Below, in pieces: positions 1 to 5,157 of a stretch of 5,157 nt of DNA. The notes below the pieces were generated by a model. That model ran no database searches and was not told the DNA's origin. It saw only the letters and a list, made by a program, of their open reading frames with translations. This DNA is from Paracoccaceae bacterium (GTDB taxonomy: Bacteria; Pseudomonadota; Alphaproteobacteria; Rhodobacterales; Rhodobacteraceae), in assembly GCA_003565055.1 (NCBI GenBank), contig PXDM01000294.1, positions 1-5,157 of the forward strand, written 5' to 3'. Both the position numbers and the translations under genes were made by a program. Position 1 is the stretch's first letter. Each line of letters begins with the position of its first letter.

Positions 1-178
1 CGAGGCAGAGGGCGGCGACGCCCACCCCGCAGCCCAGCTCCAACACCCGCGCGCCGGGCCTTGCGGGAACAGAGGCCGCCAGAAACACCGGATCCGTCGC
101 CGCGCGGGAGCCCCGGCGCGGCTGGTGGACCTGCACGCGCCCGTCGAGGAACGCATCGGTCGTGAGGTCTTCAATCAT
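1..178 (-). CDS. TrmN6-type SAM-dependent methyltransferase, N-terminal part (cut by window edge)
   Basis: The first 59 residues are visible, starting at ATG 178-176; the rest lies beyond position 1. Residues 21-36 (RRGSRAATDPVFLAAS) match the N-terminal signature of the COG4123/TrmN6 family, where R-x-G-Y-R-A-x-T-D-P-V-L-L-A-A is usual. Residues 46-53 (LELGCGVG) are the glycine-rich motif I that binds S-adenosylmethionine in Rossmann-fold methyltransferases. E. coli YfiC/TrmN of this family makes m6A37 in tRNA1(Val); that substrate is family knowledge and not proven here. The catalytic NPPY motif would lie outside the window and cannot be checked. The start overlaps the stop of the upstream DUF2007 gene by 8 nt (ATGATTGA), so the two are probably co-transcribed and translationally coupled. 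The family call is fairly safe; the exact tRNA target is an inference. Confidence 0.85.
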   Translation of the reverse strand, partial: MIEDLTTDAFLDGRVQVHQPRRGSRAATDPVFLAASVPARPGARVLELGCGVGVAALCL

Positions 179-386
179 GCAGCGGGATGCCGTTTTCGCG
201 CAGGATCGACACGGCCATGAAGTGATCCTCGCGCCGGACCATCAACCGGCGCGGCATCATGCCCAAGGTCGATTCGAGCGTGTGCATATGGACGTCGATA
301 TCAAACACCTCTATACCTTCACCTTGGAGAAGGGCTGTGGCATAGGGTATGATTGTCACGTTGGTGGTGCGCAATAGTTCCTTCAT
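171..386 (-). CDS. DUF2007 family small protein of unknown function
   Basis: A complete 71-residue protein, from ATG 386-384 to TGA 173-171. It begins MKELLRTTNVTIIPYATALL, and a core near residues 31-50 reads DVHMHTLESTLGMMPRRLMV. This fits DUF2007 (Pfam 'putative prokaryotic signal transducing protein'), a small alpha/beta domain of about 65-75 residues that is widespread in alphaproteobacteria. No signal peptide, membrane segment or cysteine is visible, so it is probably cytosolic. The reading frame stays open far upstream through the antisense of the polyprenyl synthase, but conservation starts at this ATG and no other ATG, GTG or TTG start codon lies in frame in the spacer. I see no purine-rich Shine-Dalgarno just upstream; the spacer reads GAATTAAGCTATGCCGC before the ATG, so translation may be SD-independent. 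It is first in a unit with the methyltransferase and divergent from the polyprenyl synthase. No function is assigned. Confidence 0.88.
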   Translation of the reverse strand: MKELLRTTNVTIIPYATALLQGEGIEVFDIDVHMHTLESTLGMMPRRLMVRREDHFMAVSILRENGIPLHD

Positions 387-434
387 GCGGCATAGCTTAA
401 TTCGCTTAACGACAGGTTGTCGAGACAGGACGCG
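387..434. promoter_or_regulatory. Divergent intergenic promoter region with short palindrome and direct repeat
   Basis: This 48-bp spacer separates two divergently transcribed genes and must carry, or lie next to, start signals for both. It is visibly more AT-rich than its surroundings at 391-409. Two repeats stand out. The hexamer GCTTAA occurs at 395-400 and again at 404-409, giving TTAA-N5-TTAA. A perfect 5-bp inverted repeat with a 3-base centre, CGACAGGTTGTCG, lies at 410-422. On the plus strand CTTAAT (396-401) is a passable -10, but no good -35 sits at the right distance. On the minus strand TCGACA (423-418) resembles a -35 with only a weak TAAGCT -10 at 18 bp. Promoter function follows from gene arrangement; the elements themselves are uncertain. 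Confidence 0.5.
427..430 (+). promoter_or_regulatory. Ribosome binding site of the polyprenyl synthase gene
   Basis: AGGA, within GAGACAGGA, is the only purine-rich stretch before the gene. It lies 4 nt from ATG 435 and 13 nt from ATG 444. Neither distance is ideal, but 435 is the more plausible start. A TTG at 417 is also in frame but lies inside the 410-422 palindrome, ahead of this site, so it is disfavoured. Confidence 0.5.
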
Positions 435-1445
435 ATGAACCGGATGACCCCCACCCATGAGGCCCATGCCCCGCATGACCGCCTCGCTGCCTATCTGAAG
501 GATGATCTGGGCCAGGTCGATGCACTTATTCGCGCGCGGATGGCGTCGGAACATGCGCCGCGTATCCCCGAAGTGACCGCGCATCTGGTCGAGGCGGGGG
601 GCAAGCGCATCCGGCCGATGCTGGTGCTCGCGGCATCGCATTTGTGCAAGTATCAGGGCGGTTTTCACTATCACCTGGCCGCGACGGTTGAATTTATCCA
701 TACGGCGACGCTGCTGCATGATGATGTGGTCGATGAGAGCAAGGAACGGCGGGGGCGCGCGACGGCGAATCTGCTCTGGGACAACAAATCCTCGGTGCTG
801 GTGGGCGATTACCTGTTCGCGCGGGCGTTTCAGTTGATGGTGGAATGCGGCTCGCTGCGGGTGCTGGACATTCTGTCGAATGCCTCGGCCACGATTGCCG
901 AAGGCGAGGTGCTGCAACTGAGCACGGCGCAGAATATCGCCACGAGCGAGGCGCAATATCTGCGTGTGATCCGGGGCAAGACAGCGGCGCTGTTTTCGGC
1001 CGCGACCGAAGCCGGGGCCGTGCTCGCAGGTGCGCCGGAAGCGCAGGTCAAGGCGCTCTTTGATTATGGCGATGCGCTGGGCGTCAGTTTCCAGATGGTC
1101 GATGACTATCTCGATTACGGCGCAGGTGGCGCGGATATCGGCAAGACCATCGGGGATGATTTCCGCGAGGGCAAGCCGACCCTGCCGGTGATCCGTGCGA
1201 TTGCGCTGGCGGATGGCGACGAGCGCGCCTTCTGGGAGCGAGTGATTGCGCGCAATGACCAGCGCGACGGGGATCTTGACCACGCGCTTGCGCTGATGGC
1301 CCGCCATGGCACGCTTGAGAGCACGCGCACTGAGGCCTTCGACTGGGCCAATCGCGCGAAAGATGCGCTGACGGTGCTGCCGGAACATCCCCTGCGCGAG
1401 ATGCTCAGTGATCTCGCCGATTACGTGGTCGCCCGGCTTTACTGA
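435..1445 (+). CDS. ispB: Long-chain polyprenyl diphosphate synthase (octaprenyl/decaprenyl type) for the ubiquinone side chain
   Basis: A complete 336-residue trans-prenyltransferase, normal in length for IspB/DdsA proteins. It would add IPP units to an allylic primer in the cytosol to build the polyprenyl tail of ubiquinone. Visible hallmarks are GGKR (55-58), which binds IPP diphosphate; the first aspartate-rich motif DDVVD (96-100) followed by RRGR (105-108); GKT (181-183); the second aspartate-rich motif FQMVDDYLD (219-227); and GKTIGDDFREGKPTLP (236-251). The block IHTATLLHDDVVDES closely resembles E. coli IspB, placing it among long-chain synthases and not the farnesyl or geranylgeranyl type. 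Rhodobacterales generally make Q10, so the product is probably decaprenyl diphosphate, but sequence alone does not fix chain length. The start could be ATG 435 or ATG 444. The gene is divergent from the DUF2007 unit, and its 3' end overlaps ispE tail-to-tail by 7 bp, with no terminator visible between them. Confidence 0.95.
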   Translation: MNRMTPTHEAHAPHDRLAAYLKDDLGQVDALIRARMASEHAPRIPEVTAHLVEAGGKRIRPMLVLAASHLCKYQGGFHYHLAATVEFIHTATLLHDDVVDESKERRGRATANLLWDNKSSVLVGDYLFARAFQLMVECGSLRVLDILSNASATIAEGEVLQLSTAQNIATSEAQYLRVIRGKTAALFSAATEAGAVLAGAPEAQVKALFDYGDALGVSFQMVDDYLDYGAGGADIGKTIGDDFREGKPTLPVIRAIALADGDERAFWERVIARNDQRDGDLDHALALMARHGTLESTRTEAFDWANRAKDALTVLPEHPLREMLSDLADYVVARLY

Positions 1446-2287
1446 TCCGGCCCGGCTCGGAGCGCTGTGGCCACGCACCACCAACCGGGGTGATCCTCAG
1501 CGATGACGCGGGCGGCGGCCTGGGCTGCGGGCTCATTCGCGAACAAGCCGAAACAGGTGGCGCCCGACCCCGACATCCGCGCCAGCGCGCAGCCCGGCGC
1601 GGCATCCAGCGCGTCGAGCACAGTGGCGATCACGGGTGCGCTGGCGATGGCAGGGGCTTGCAGGTCATTGCGCTGCAGGGCGAGCCAGTCGAGGAAGGCG
1701 CGCGCATCGGGCCAATCGGGCAAGACATCGGGCATGGGCGGATTGTCGGGGGCGCCGAGCGCCTTGAAGACCTGCGGCGTCGGCACTTCCAGCCGTGGAT
1801 TGACCAGCACCATCCACAGCGGCGGCAGCGGCGGCACAGGGTTAAGGCGCTCGCCAATCCCGCGCATCCGCGCCGGGCGCGGATCGAGGCAGACGGGCAC
1901 ATCCGCGCCCAGAGCAAGAACCGCCGCCGGGCTGGGACAGGGCGCGCCGGTTTCGCGCATCAGAAGCCGCAGACAGGCCGCTGCATCCGAGGAGCCGCCG
2001 CCGATGCCAGAGGCGAGCGGCAAGCGTTTGTCGAGCGTCAGGGCAAGATCGCGCGCGCCCATGAGCCGCGCGGCGCGCAGCACCAGATTGTCGCTGCCCG
2101 CGCCAAGCTCTGCGGCTTCCGGTCCGGTGATCGAGAGCGACAGACCGCGCATTGGTCGCAGCGAAACGAGATCGCCCATCTCGGTGAAGACCACGAGCGA
2201 ATCAAGCAGATGATAGCCATCGGCGCGGCGGCCGGTGACATGCAGGCTCAGATTGACCTTGGCGGGCGCAGCCTCGCGCAGCGTCAT
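1439..2287 (-). CDS. ispE: 4-diphosphocytidyl-2-C-methyl-D-erythritol kinase
   Basis: A complete 282-residue GHMP-family kinase. It phosphorylates CDP-methylerythritol with ATP, the fourth step of the MEP route to IPP and DMAPP, in the cytosol. All family motifs are present: PAKVNLSLHV (8-17) with catalytic Lys10; DGYHLLDS (23-30); the glycine-rich ATP loop LPLASGIGGGSSDAA (89-103); LGADVPV (126-132) with the catalytic aspartate Asp129; NDL (207-209); and the third GHMP motif RMSGSGATCFGLF (237-249). Length is normal for IspE. The start at ATG 2287-2285 is chosen because conservation begins there (MTLREAAPAKVNLS) and because it overlaps the TPR gene's TGA as ATGA. The same frame is open further upstream, but that part is only antisense-like shadow of the TPR gene. 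No strong Shine-Dalgarno lies close by, consistent with coupling to TPR translation. The stop (TAA, 1441-1439) lies inside the end of the polyprenyl synthase gene. Confidence 0.96.
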   Translation of the reverse strand: MTLREAAPAKVNLSLHVTGRRADGYHLLDSLVVFTEMGDLVSLRPMRGLSLSITGPEAAELGAGSDNLVLRAARLMGARDLALTLDKRLPLASGIGGGSSDAAACLRLLMRETGAPCPSPAAVLALGADVPVCLDPRPARMRGIGERLNPVPPLPPLWMVLVNPRLEVPTPQVFKALGAPDNPPMPDVLPDWPDARAFLDWLALQRNDLQAPAIASAPVIATVLDALDAAPGCALARMSGSGATCFGLFANEPAAQAAARVIAEDHPGWWCVATALRAGPDQ

Positions 2288-3996
2288 TGCGAGACGCCGA
2301 ATTCTTCCATCGCCGCGTCCTTGCCCACTTCCAGCTTGCGCCGCACAAGGTCCATGTCGAGATCGGGATGCGGCCCGAAGGACAGCGCCCGCCGCCACTG
2401 GAACCGCGCCTCACGCGACCGGCCGACCGCGTAATAGACATCGCCCAGATGGTCATTCAGGATCGGGTCACGCGGCAGCAATTCGACGGCGCGTTCCATC
2501 ACCGGCACCGCCTCGTCATAGCGCCCGAGTCGGTAGAAGGCCCAGCCCAGCGAATCCGTGATATAACCGCTATCGGGCTCGCCCTCGACCGCGCGTTCGA
2601 TCATGTCGAGCGCTTCATCGAGATTGCGGCGCTGCTCGATCAGCGAATAGCCGAGGTAATTCAGAACTTGCGGCTCATCGGGGACGAATTCGAGCACACG
2701 GCGGAATTCAGGCTCGGCGCGGTCCCAATCGCCCACGCGCTCCAATGCAATGGCGCGGGTGTAGAGCAGCACCCAATGGCGTTCCTCGATCTCGTCAATC
2801 AGGGACACAGCGCGGTCATAGGCGTCGACGGCCTCGGTGAAACGCTCTTCGCGGCGGAACATGTCGCCCAGCGCGCTCGCCACGAGGACAGAGTCGCCCC
2901 GCTCCTCGCTGAGCGCTTGCAGCCGCGCGATGGCGTCCTCACTCGCGCCGGACTGATAGAGCGCATTGGCGCGGCCCAGCTCGGCAGAGAGCGCTTGCGG
3001 GTGATCGGCGGGCATCATCGCATAGACCTGATCCGCCAGCGCGAATTGCTCGGCACGCTCCATCAACTGCCCGGTGAGCAGGATCGCGTCGCCATGCTCA
3101 GGGTTCAGCGCAAGCGCCAACTGGCCGTAGATGATGGGCTGCCAGTCGTCGCGCTCGCCGATCAGGGCCCCGGCGAGGGTGAAATACGCCTCTGCCATCC
3201 CATGCTGCGCGGATTGAACCGTCGTGAAGGGCACAGCGCGCCCGGCCTCCAGCTCGGTGATGATCTGTGCGACGTCATCCTCGGGCACGCTGCCGAAGAT
3301 GGACGCGGCGAGGTCAAGCGCTTCGTCAAATTCGCCAAGCTGCGACAGGATCGCCATTTGCGCGAGGATACCGCGCCGCGAGAGGTTCACCGGGCCATGG
3401 GTTTCACCGCGCAGGATCTCTGCGGCCTGTTCCATATCGCCGGCATAGGCCAGCGCCATCGCCTTGTGAAAGCGCGCGAAAGGGGCAAGCTCGGCGCGCT
3501 CCTCGATGGCGGTATCAAAGGCTTCCAGCGCGTCCGACATGCGCCCGTCACCCAGCTGCGCCCAAGCAACGGCCATGGCATCGCTGAGCGGCCCCGTGCG
3601 CCGCCCCTCGGTGACAGCATCGCTCGCCGCCGCGTAGGCCCCGCGCCGGAACTCATCGGCCTGCAGGATCAGCGCGGCGGTCTGGCTCGCGGCCCCGCGC
3701 GCGACAGAGGCGGCGGCAAGCTCGGCGGCGCGCTCGAAATTGCCGCTCAGAAGATTGCCCTGCATCGCCAATTCGCGAAAGCCCGGATGCTCCGGATCGC
3801 TGCGCAGCGCCGCATCGTAGCTTTTGGCCATCTGTGCAAAATCACTCGACGCTGTGGCGCTGCGCCCCGACAGGAAGGCCCCGGTGAAGCCCGGCAACAG
3901 CTCCGGCGCGCTCTGGGCGGCGCTGGGCGTGAGAGGTGCCAGCGCGAGCAAGCTGCCCAGAGCGACAGGGCGAAGAAGGCGGCGAGGGGAAAACAC
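2284..3996 (-). CDS. Exported tetratricopeptide-repeat protein, function unknown
   Basis: A complete 570-residue protein. Residues 1-27 form a Sec signal peptide: basic PRRLLR, a hydrophobic stretch (about 11-22), then SAA with likely cleavage before Gln28. No lipobox cysteine is seen, so a soluble periplasmic location is inferred. Most of the mature protein is helical-repeat sequence. Clear TPR units lie at about 370-403, 409-441, 444-476, 478-511 and 512-545, with weaker ones near 50-100, 140-195, 205-235 and 285-330. The C-terminal run NYLGYSLIE...DSLGWAFYRLGRYDEAV...HLGDVYYAVGR resembles a block I recall from many proteobacterial TPR proteins, including Pseudomonas PA4667. TPR proteins usually act as scaffolds; no catalytic motif is visible. 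The start is GTG (3996-3994), because the frame closes at an upstream TAA with no ATG, GTG or TTG between, and GGAG lies 10 nt before it. It overlaps ispE by 4 nt (ATGA). Confidence 0.88.
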   Translation of the reverse strand: MFSPRRLLRPVALGSLLALAPLTPSAAQSAPELLPGFTGAFLSGRSATASSDFAQMAKSYDAALRSDPEHPGFRELAMQGNLLSGNFERAAELAAASVARGAASQTAALILQADEFRRGAYAAASDAVTEGRRTGPLSDAMAVAWAQLGDGRMSDALEAFDTAIEERAELAPFARFHKAMALAYAGDMEQAAEILRGETHGPVNLSRRGILAQMAILSQLGEFDEALDLAASIFGSVPEDDVAQIITELEAGRAVPFTTVQSAQHGMAEAYFTLAGALIGERDDWQPIIYGQLALALNPEHGDAILLTGQLMERAEQFALADQVYAMMPADHPQALSAELGRANALYQSGASEDAIARLQALSEERGDSVLVASALGDMFRREERFTEAVDAYDRAVSLIDEIEERHWVLLYTRAIALERVGDWDRAEPEFRRVLEFVPDEPQVLNYLGYSLIEQRRNLDEALDMIERAVEGEPDSGYITDSLGWAFYRLGRYDEAVPVMERAVELLPRDPILNDHLGDVYYAVGRSREARFQWRRALSFGPHPDLDMDLVRRKLEVGKDAAMEEFGVSQ

Positions 3997-4006
3997 GGGA
4001 CGGACG

Positions 4007-4010
4007 CTCC
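4007..4010 (-). promoter_or_regulatory. Ribosome binding site supporting the GTG start of the TPR gene
   Basis: GGAG on the minus strand, 10 nt before GTG 3996-3994. It supports the GTG start, which also puts a complete signal peptide at the N-terminus. The frame is closed by TAA further upstream, with no ATG in between. Confidence 0.6.
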
Positions 4011-4044
4011 GATTGATCTGCTTGGGTTAACACTAGAGCGGCAT

Positions 4045-4069
4045 CCGCAGGGTGGCAATCACCCTGCGG
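4045..4069 (-). terminator. Perfect 10-bp hairpin downstream of the ETF-QO gene, possible terminator
   Basis: A perfect inverted repeat, CCGCAGGGTG / CACCCTGCGG, with a 5-base loop, lies 24 bp past the ETF-QO stop and about 50 bp before the TPR start. Its place and GC-rich stem fit a transcription end or an mRNA 3'-end stabiliser for the ETF-QO transcript. No T-run follows on either strand; on the minus strand ATGCCGCTCTAG comes next. It is therefore not a textbook intrinsic terminator. It could instead be a protein-binding site or a 5' structure of the TPR-ispE transcript. Confidence 0.5.
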
Positions 4070-4093
4070 CACAAAGCTGCGCGAGCCTGCCGG

Positions 4094-5157
4094 TCACATA
4101 TTGGGATAGTTCGGCCCGTCCCCCCCCTGCGGCGTGACCCAGTGGATATTCTGGCTGGGATCCTTGATGTCGCAGGTCTTGCAATGCACGCAGTTCTGGA
4201 AATTGATCACGAAGCGCGGATCCTTGCCCTCTTCCTCGACCACTTCGTAGACGCCCGCCGGGCAATAGCGCTGCGCGGGTTCGGCATATTTGGGCAGGTT
4301 GACGCGGATCGGGATCGCAGGGTCTTTCAGCGTCAGATGCGCCGGCTGACTTTCCTCATGGTTGGTGAAGGAATAGGCCACATTGGTCAGCCGGTCGAAA
4401 CTGAGCTTGCCATCGGATTTGGGGTAGTCGATGGGCTTGTGCTTCTTGGCCTCGCCGGTCGCGGCGGCGTCGGTCTTGCCATGACCCATGGTGCCAAAGA
4501 CCGACAGGCCAATCGTGTTGGTCCACATATCAAGCCCGCCCAGAGCAAGCGAGGGCATCATGCCGTATTTCGACCACATGGGTTTGACATTGCGCACTTT
4601 CTTCAGGTCGCGCCCGACCGGGCCTTCGCGCAGTTCCTGCTCATAGGCGGTCAACTCATCGCCCGCGCGGCCGTCCTTGATCGCGTCATGGGCAGTCTCG
4701 GCGGCGGCCTTGCCCGAGAGCATGGCGTTGTGATTGCCCTTGATGCGCGGCACATTCACCAGCCCTGCCGAACAGCCCAAGAGCGCGCCACCGGGGAAGA
4801 CCACTTTCGGGATCGACTGATAGCCCCCTTCCGAGATCGCGCGCGCCCCGTAGGCCACGCGTTTCGCGCCCTTGAGAAGCTCCACCACCATCGGATGATG
4901 CTTGAAACGCTGGAATTCCTGATAGGGCGAGAGATAGGGATTCTCGTAATTCAGATGCACGACGAAGCCGAGATAAACCTGATTGTTCTCGGCATGGTAG
5001 ATGAAGCTGCCGCCGCCCGCATTGCCGCCAAGCGGCCAGCCCATCGTGTGGGTCACTGTGCCTTCGCGGTGTTTCTCGGGGTCAATTTCCCAGATTTCCT
5101 TCATGCCCAGGCCAAATTTCTGCGGCTCATGGCCTTTCGAGAGGTCGTATTTCGCCA
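4094..5157 (-). CDS. Electron transfer flavoprotein-ubiquinone oxidoreductase, C-terminal part (cut by window edge)
   Basis: The last 353 residues are visible, ending at TGA 4096-4094; the frame runs open through position 5157. Family members are about 550 residues, so roughly 200 N-terminal residues, including the first FAD-binding Rossmann motif, lie outside. ETF-QO is a membrane-associated FAD and 4Fe-4S enzyme that carries electrons from reduced ETF, fed by acyl-CoA and other dehydrogenases, to ubiquinone. Evidence in visible-fragment numbering: MGWPLGGNAGGGSFIYH (38-54); FPGGALLGCSAGLVNVPRIKG (120-140), typical of the FAD/quinone region; KYAEPAQRYCPAGVYEV (289-305); and the ferredoxin-like end NCVHCKTCDIKDPSQNI. 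The cluster ligands are Cys298, Cys322, Cys325 and Cys328, giving C-x23-C-x2-C-x2-C. The ending GGDGPNYPNM is characteristic. An ATG at 5104 is internal, since conserved coding continues upstream of it (KFGLG before MKEIWEI). It is followed by a 97-bp spacer with a hairpin, so it is probably a separate unit from TPR-ispE. Confidence 0.96.
   Translation of the reverse strand, partial: AKYDLSKGHEPQKFGLGMKEIWEIDPEKHREGTVTHTMGWPLGGNAGGGSFIYHAENNQVYLGFVVHLNYENPYLSPYQEFQRFKHHPMVVELLKGAKRVAYGARAISEGGYQSIPKVVFPGGALLGCSAGLVNVPRIKGNHNAMLSGKAAAETAHDAIKDGRAGDELTAYEQELREGPVGRDLKKVRNVKPMWSKYGMMPSLALGGLDMWTNTIGLSVFGTMGHGKTDAAATGEAKKHKPIDYPKSDGKLSFDRLTNVAYSFTNHEESQPAHLTLKDPAIPIRVNLPKYAEPAQRYCPAGVYEVVEEEGKDPRFVINFQNCVHCKTCDIKDPSQNIHWVTPQGGDGPNYPNM

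Noticed and set aside
353..381. TTGTCA (353-358) as a -35 for the polyprenyl synthase gene
   Set aside because: The hexamer matches well, but no acceptable -10 lies 16-18 bp downstream, and the site is inside the DUF2007 coding region.
397..409. Possible CtrA binding site, TTAA-N5-TTAA
   Set aside because: The canonical CtrA box is TTAA-N7-TTAA. The 5-bp spacing puts the half-sites in the wrong register, so I do not call it.
1431..1457. Terminator hairpin between the convergent ispB and ispE genes
   Set aside because: Only short CCGG-type repeats are present (GCCCGGC twice, as a direct repeat). There is no long stem and no T-run.
387..1484. Upstream extension of the DUF2007 frame to a 437-residue protein on the minus strand
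   Set aside because: The extension runs antisense through the well-supported polyprenyl synthase and shows no family resemblance. Conservation begins at ATG 386.
1490..2434. Long plus-strand open frames opposite ispE (starting at 1490 and 1503)
   Set aside because: They are shadows of ispE; all GHMP kinase motifs are on the minus strand, and the plus-strand translations look like compositional noise.
3976..3996. Twin-arginine (Tat) signal in the TPR protein (SPRRLLRP)
   Set aside because: An RR pair is present, but the surrounding residues do not fit S/T-R-R-x-F-L-K, and TPR proteins without cofactors usually use Sec.
4020..4044. Promoter for TPR-ispE, including the palindrome GTTAAC (4026-4031)
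   Set aside because: No convincing -35/-10 pair is visible in the short stretch between the hairpin and the GTG start. The 6-bp palindrome is too short to mean anything alone.
2287..4137. A 616-codon open frame on the plus strand, antisense to the TPR gene
   Set aside because: It mirrors the GC-rich codon use of the TPR gene. Its product is Arg/His/Gln-rich low-complexity sequence with no recognisable domain, and the opposite strand carries clear TPR motifs and a signal peptide.

Overview
The window reads as ordinary chromosomal sequence from a GC-rich alphaproteobacterium, most likely Rhodobacterales (the Roseobacter/Rhodobacter group). This rests on the protein sequences, such as the polyprenyl synthase and the ETF-ubiquinone oxidoreductase ending in NYPNM, on the strong GC bias at third codon positions, and on the gene order. 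I recall a similar order from that group but have not searched for it. I see no insertion sequence, phage gene, tRNA, rRNA or CRISPR array, and no region whose composition stands out as foreign.

Layout, left to right. (1) Positions 1-386, minus strand: the first 59 residues of a TrmN6-type SAM-dependent methyltransferase, cut by the window edge, preceded and overlapped by 8 nt by a 71-residue DUF2007 protein. (2) Positions 387-434: a 48-bp divergent spacer, comparatively AT-rich, with a short palindrome and a direct repeat. (3) Positions 435-1445, plus strand: a long-chain polyprenyl diphosphate synthase (IspB/DdsA type), the only plus-strand gene. (4) Positions 1439-3996, minus strand: a two-gene unit of a secreted TPR protein and ispE, joined by an ATGA stop/start overlap. 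The 3' end of ispE overlaps the 3' end of the polyprenyl synthase by 7 bp. (5) Positions 3997-4093: a 97-bp spacer with a perfect 10-bp hairpin. (6) Positions 4094-5157, minus strand: the C-terminal two-thirds of ETF-ubiquinone oxidoreductase, cut by the right edge.

The genes share a theme of isoprenoid and quinone metabolism. IspE is a step of the MEP pathway that supplies IPP and DMAPP. The polyprenyl synthase turns IPP into the side chain of ubiquinone, probably Q10 in this group. ETF-QO passes electrons from flavoprotein dehydrogenases into that ubiquinone pool. The TPR protein and the DUF2007 protein have no assigned role.

I did not find a convincing undescribed system. The points most worth a second look are the convergent coding overlap of the two isoprenoid genes, the TPR-ispE coupling, the small DUF2007 protein overlapping a tRNA-methyltransferase-like gene, and two inverted repeats in the spacers.
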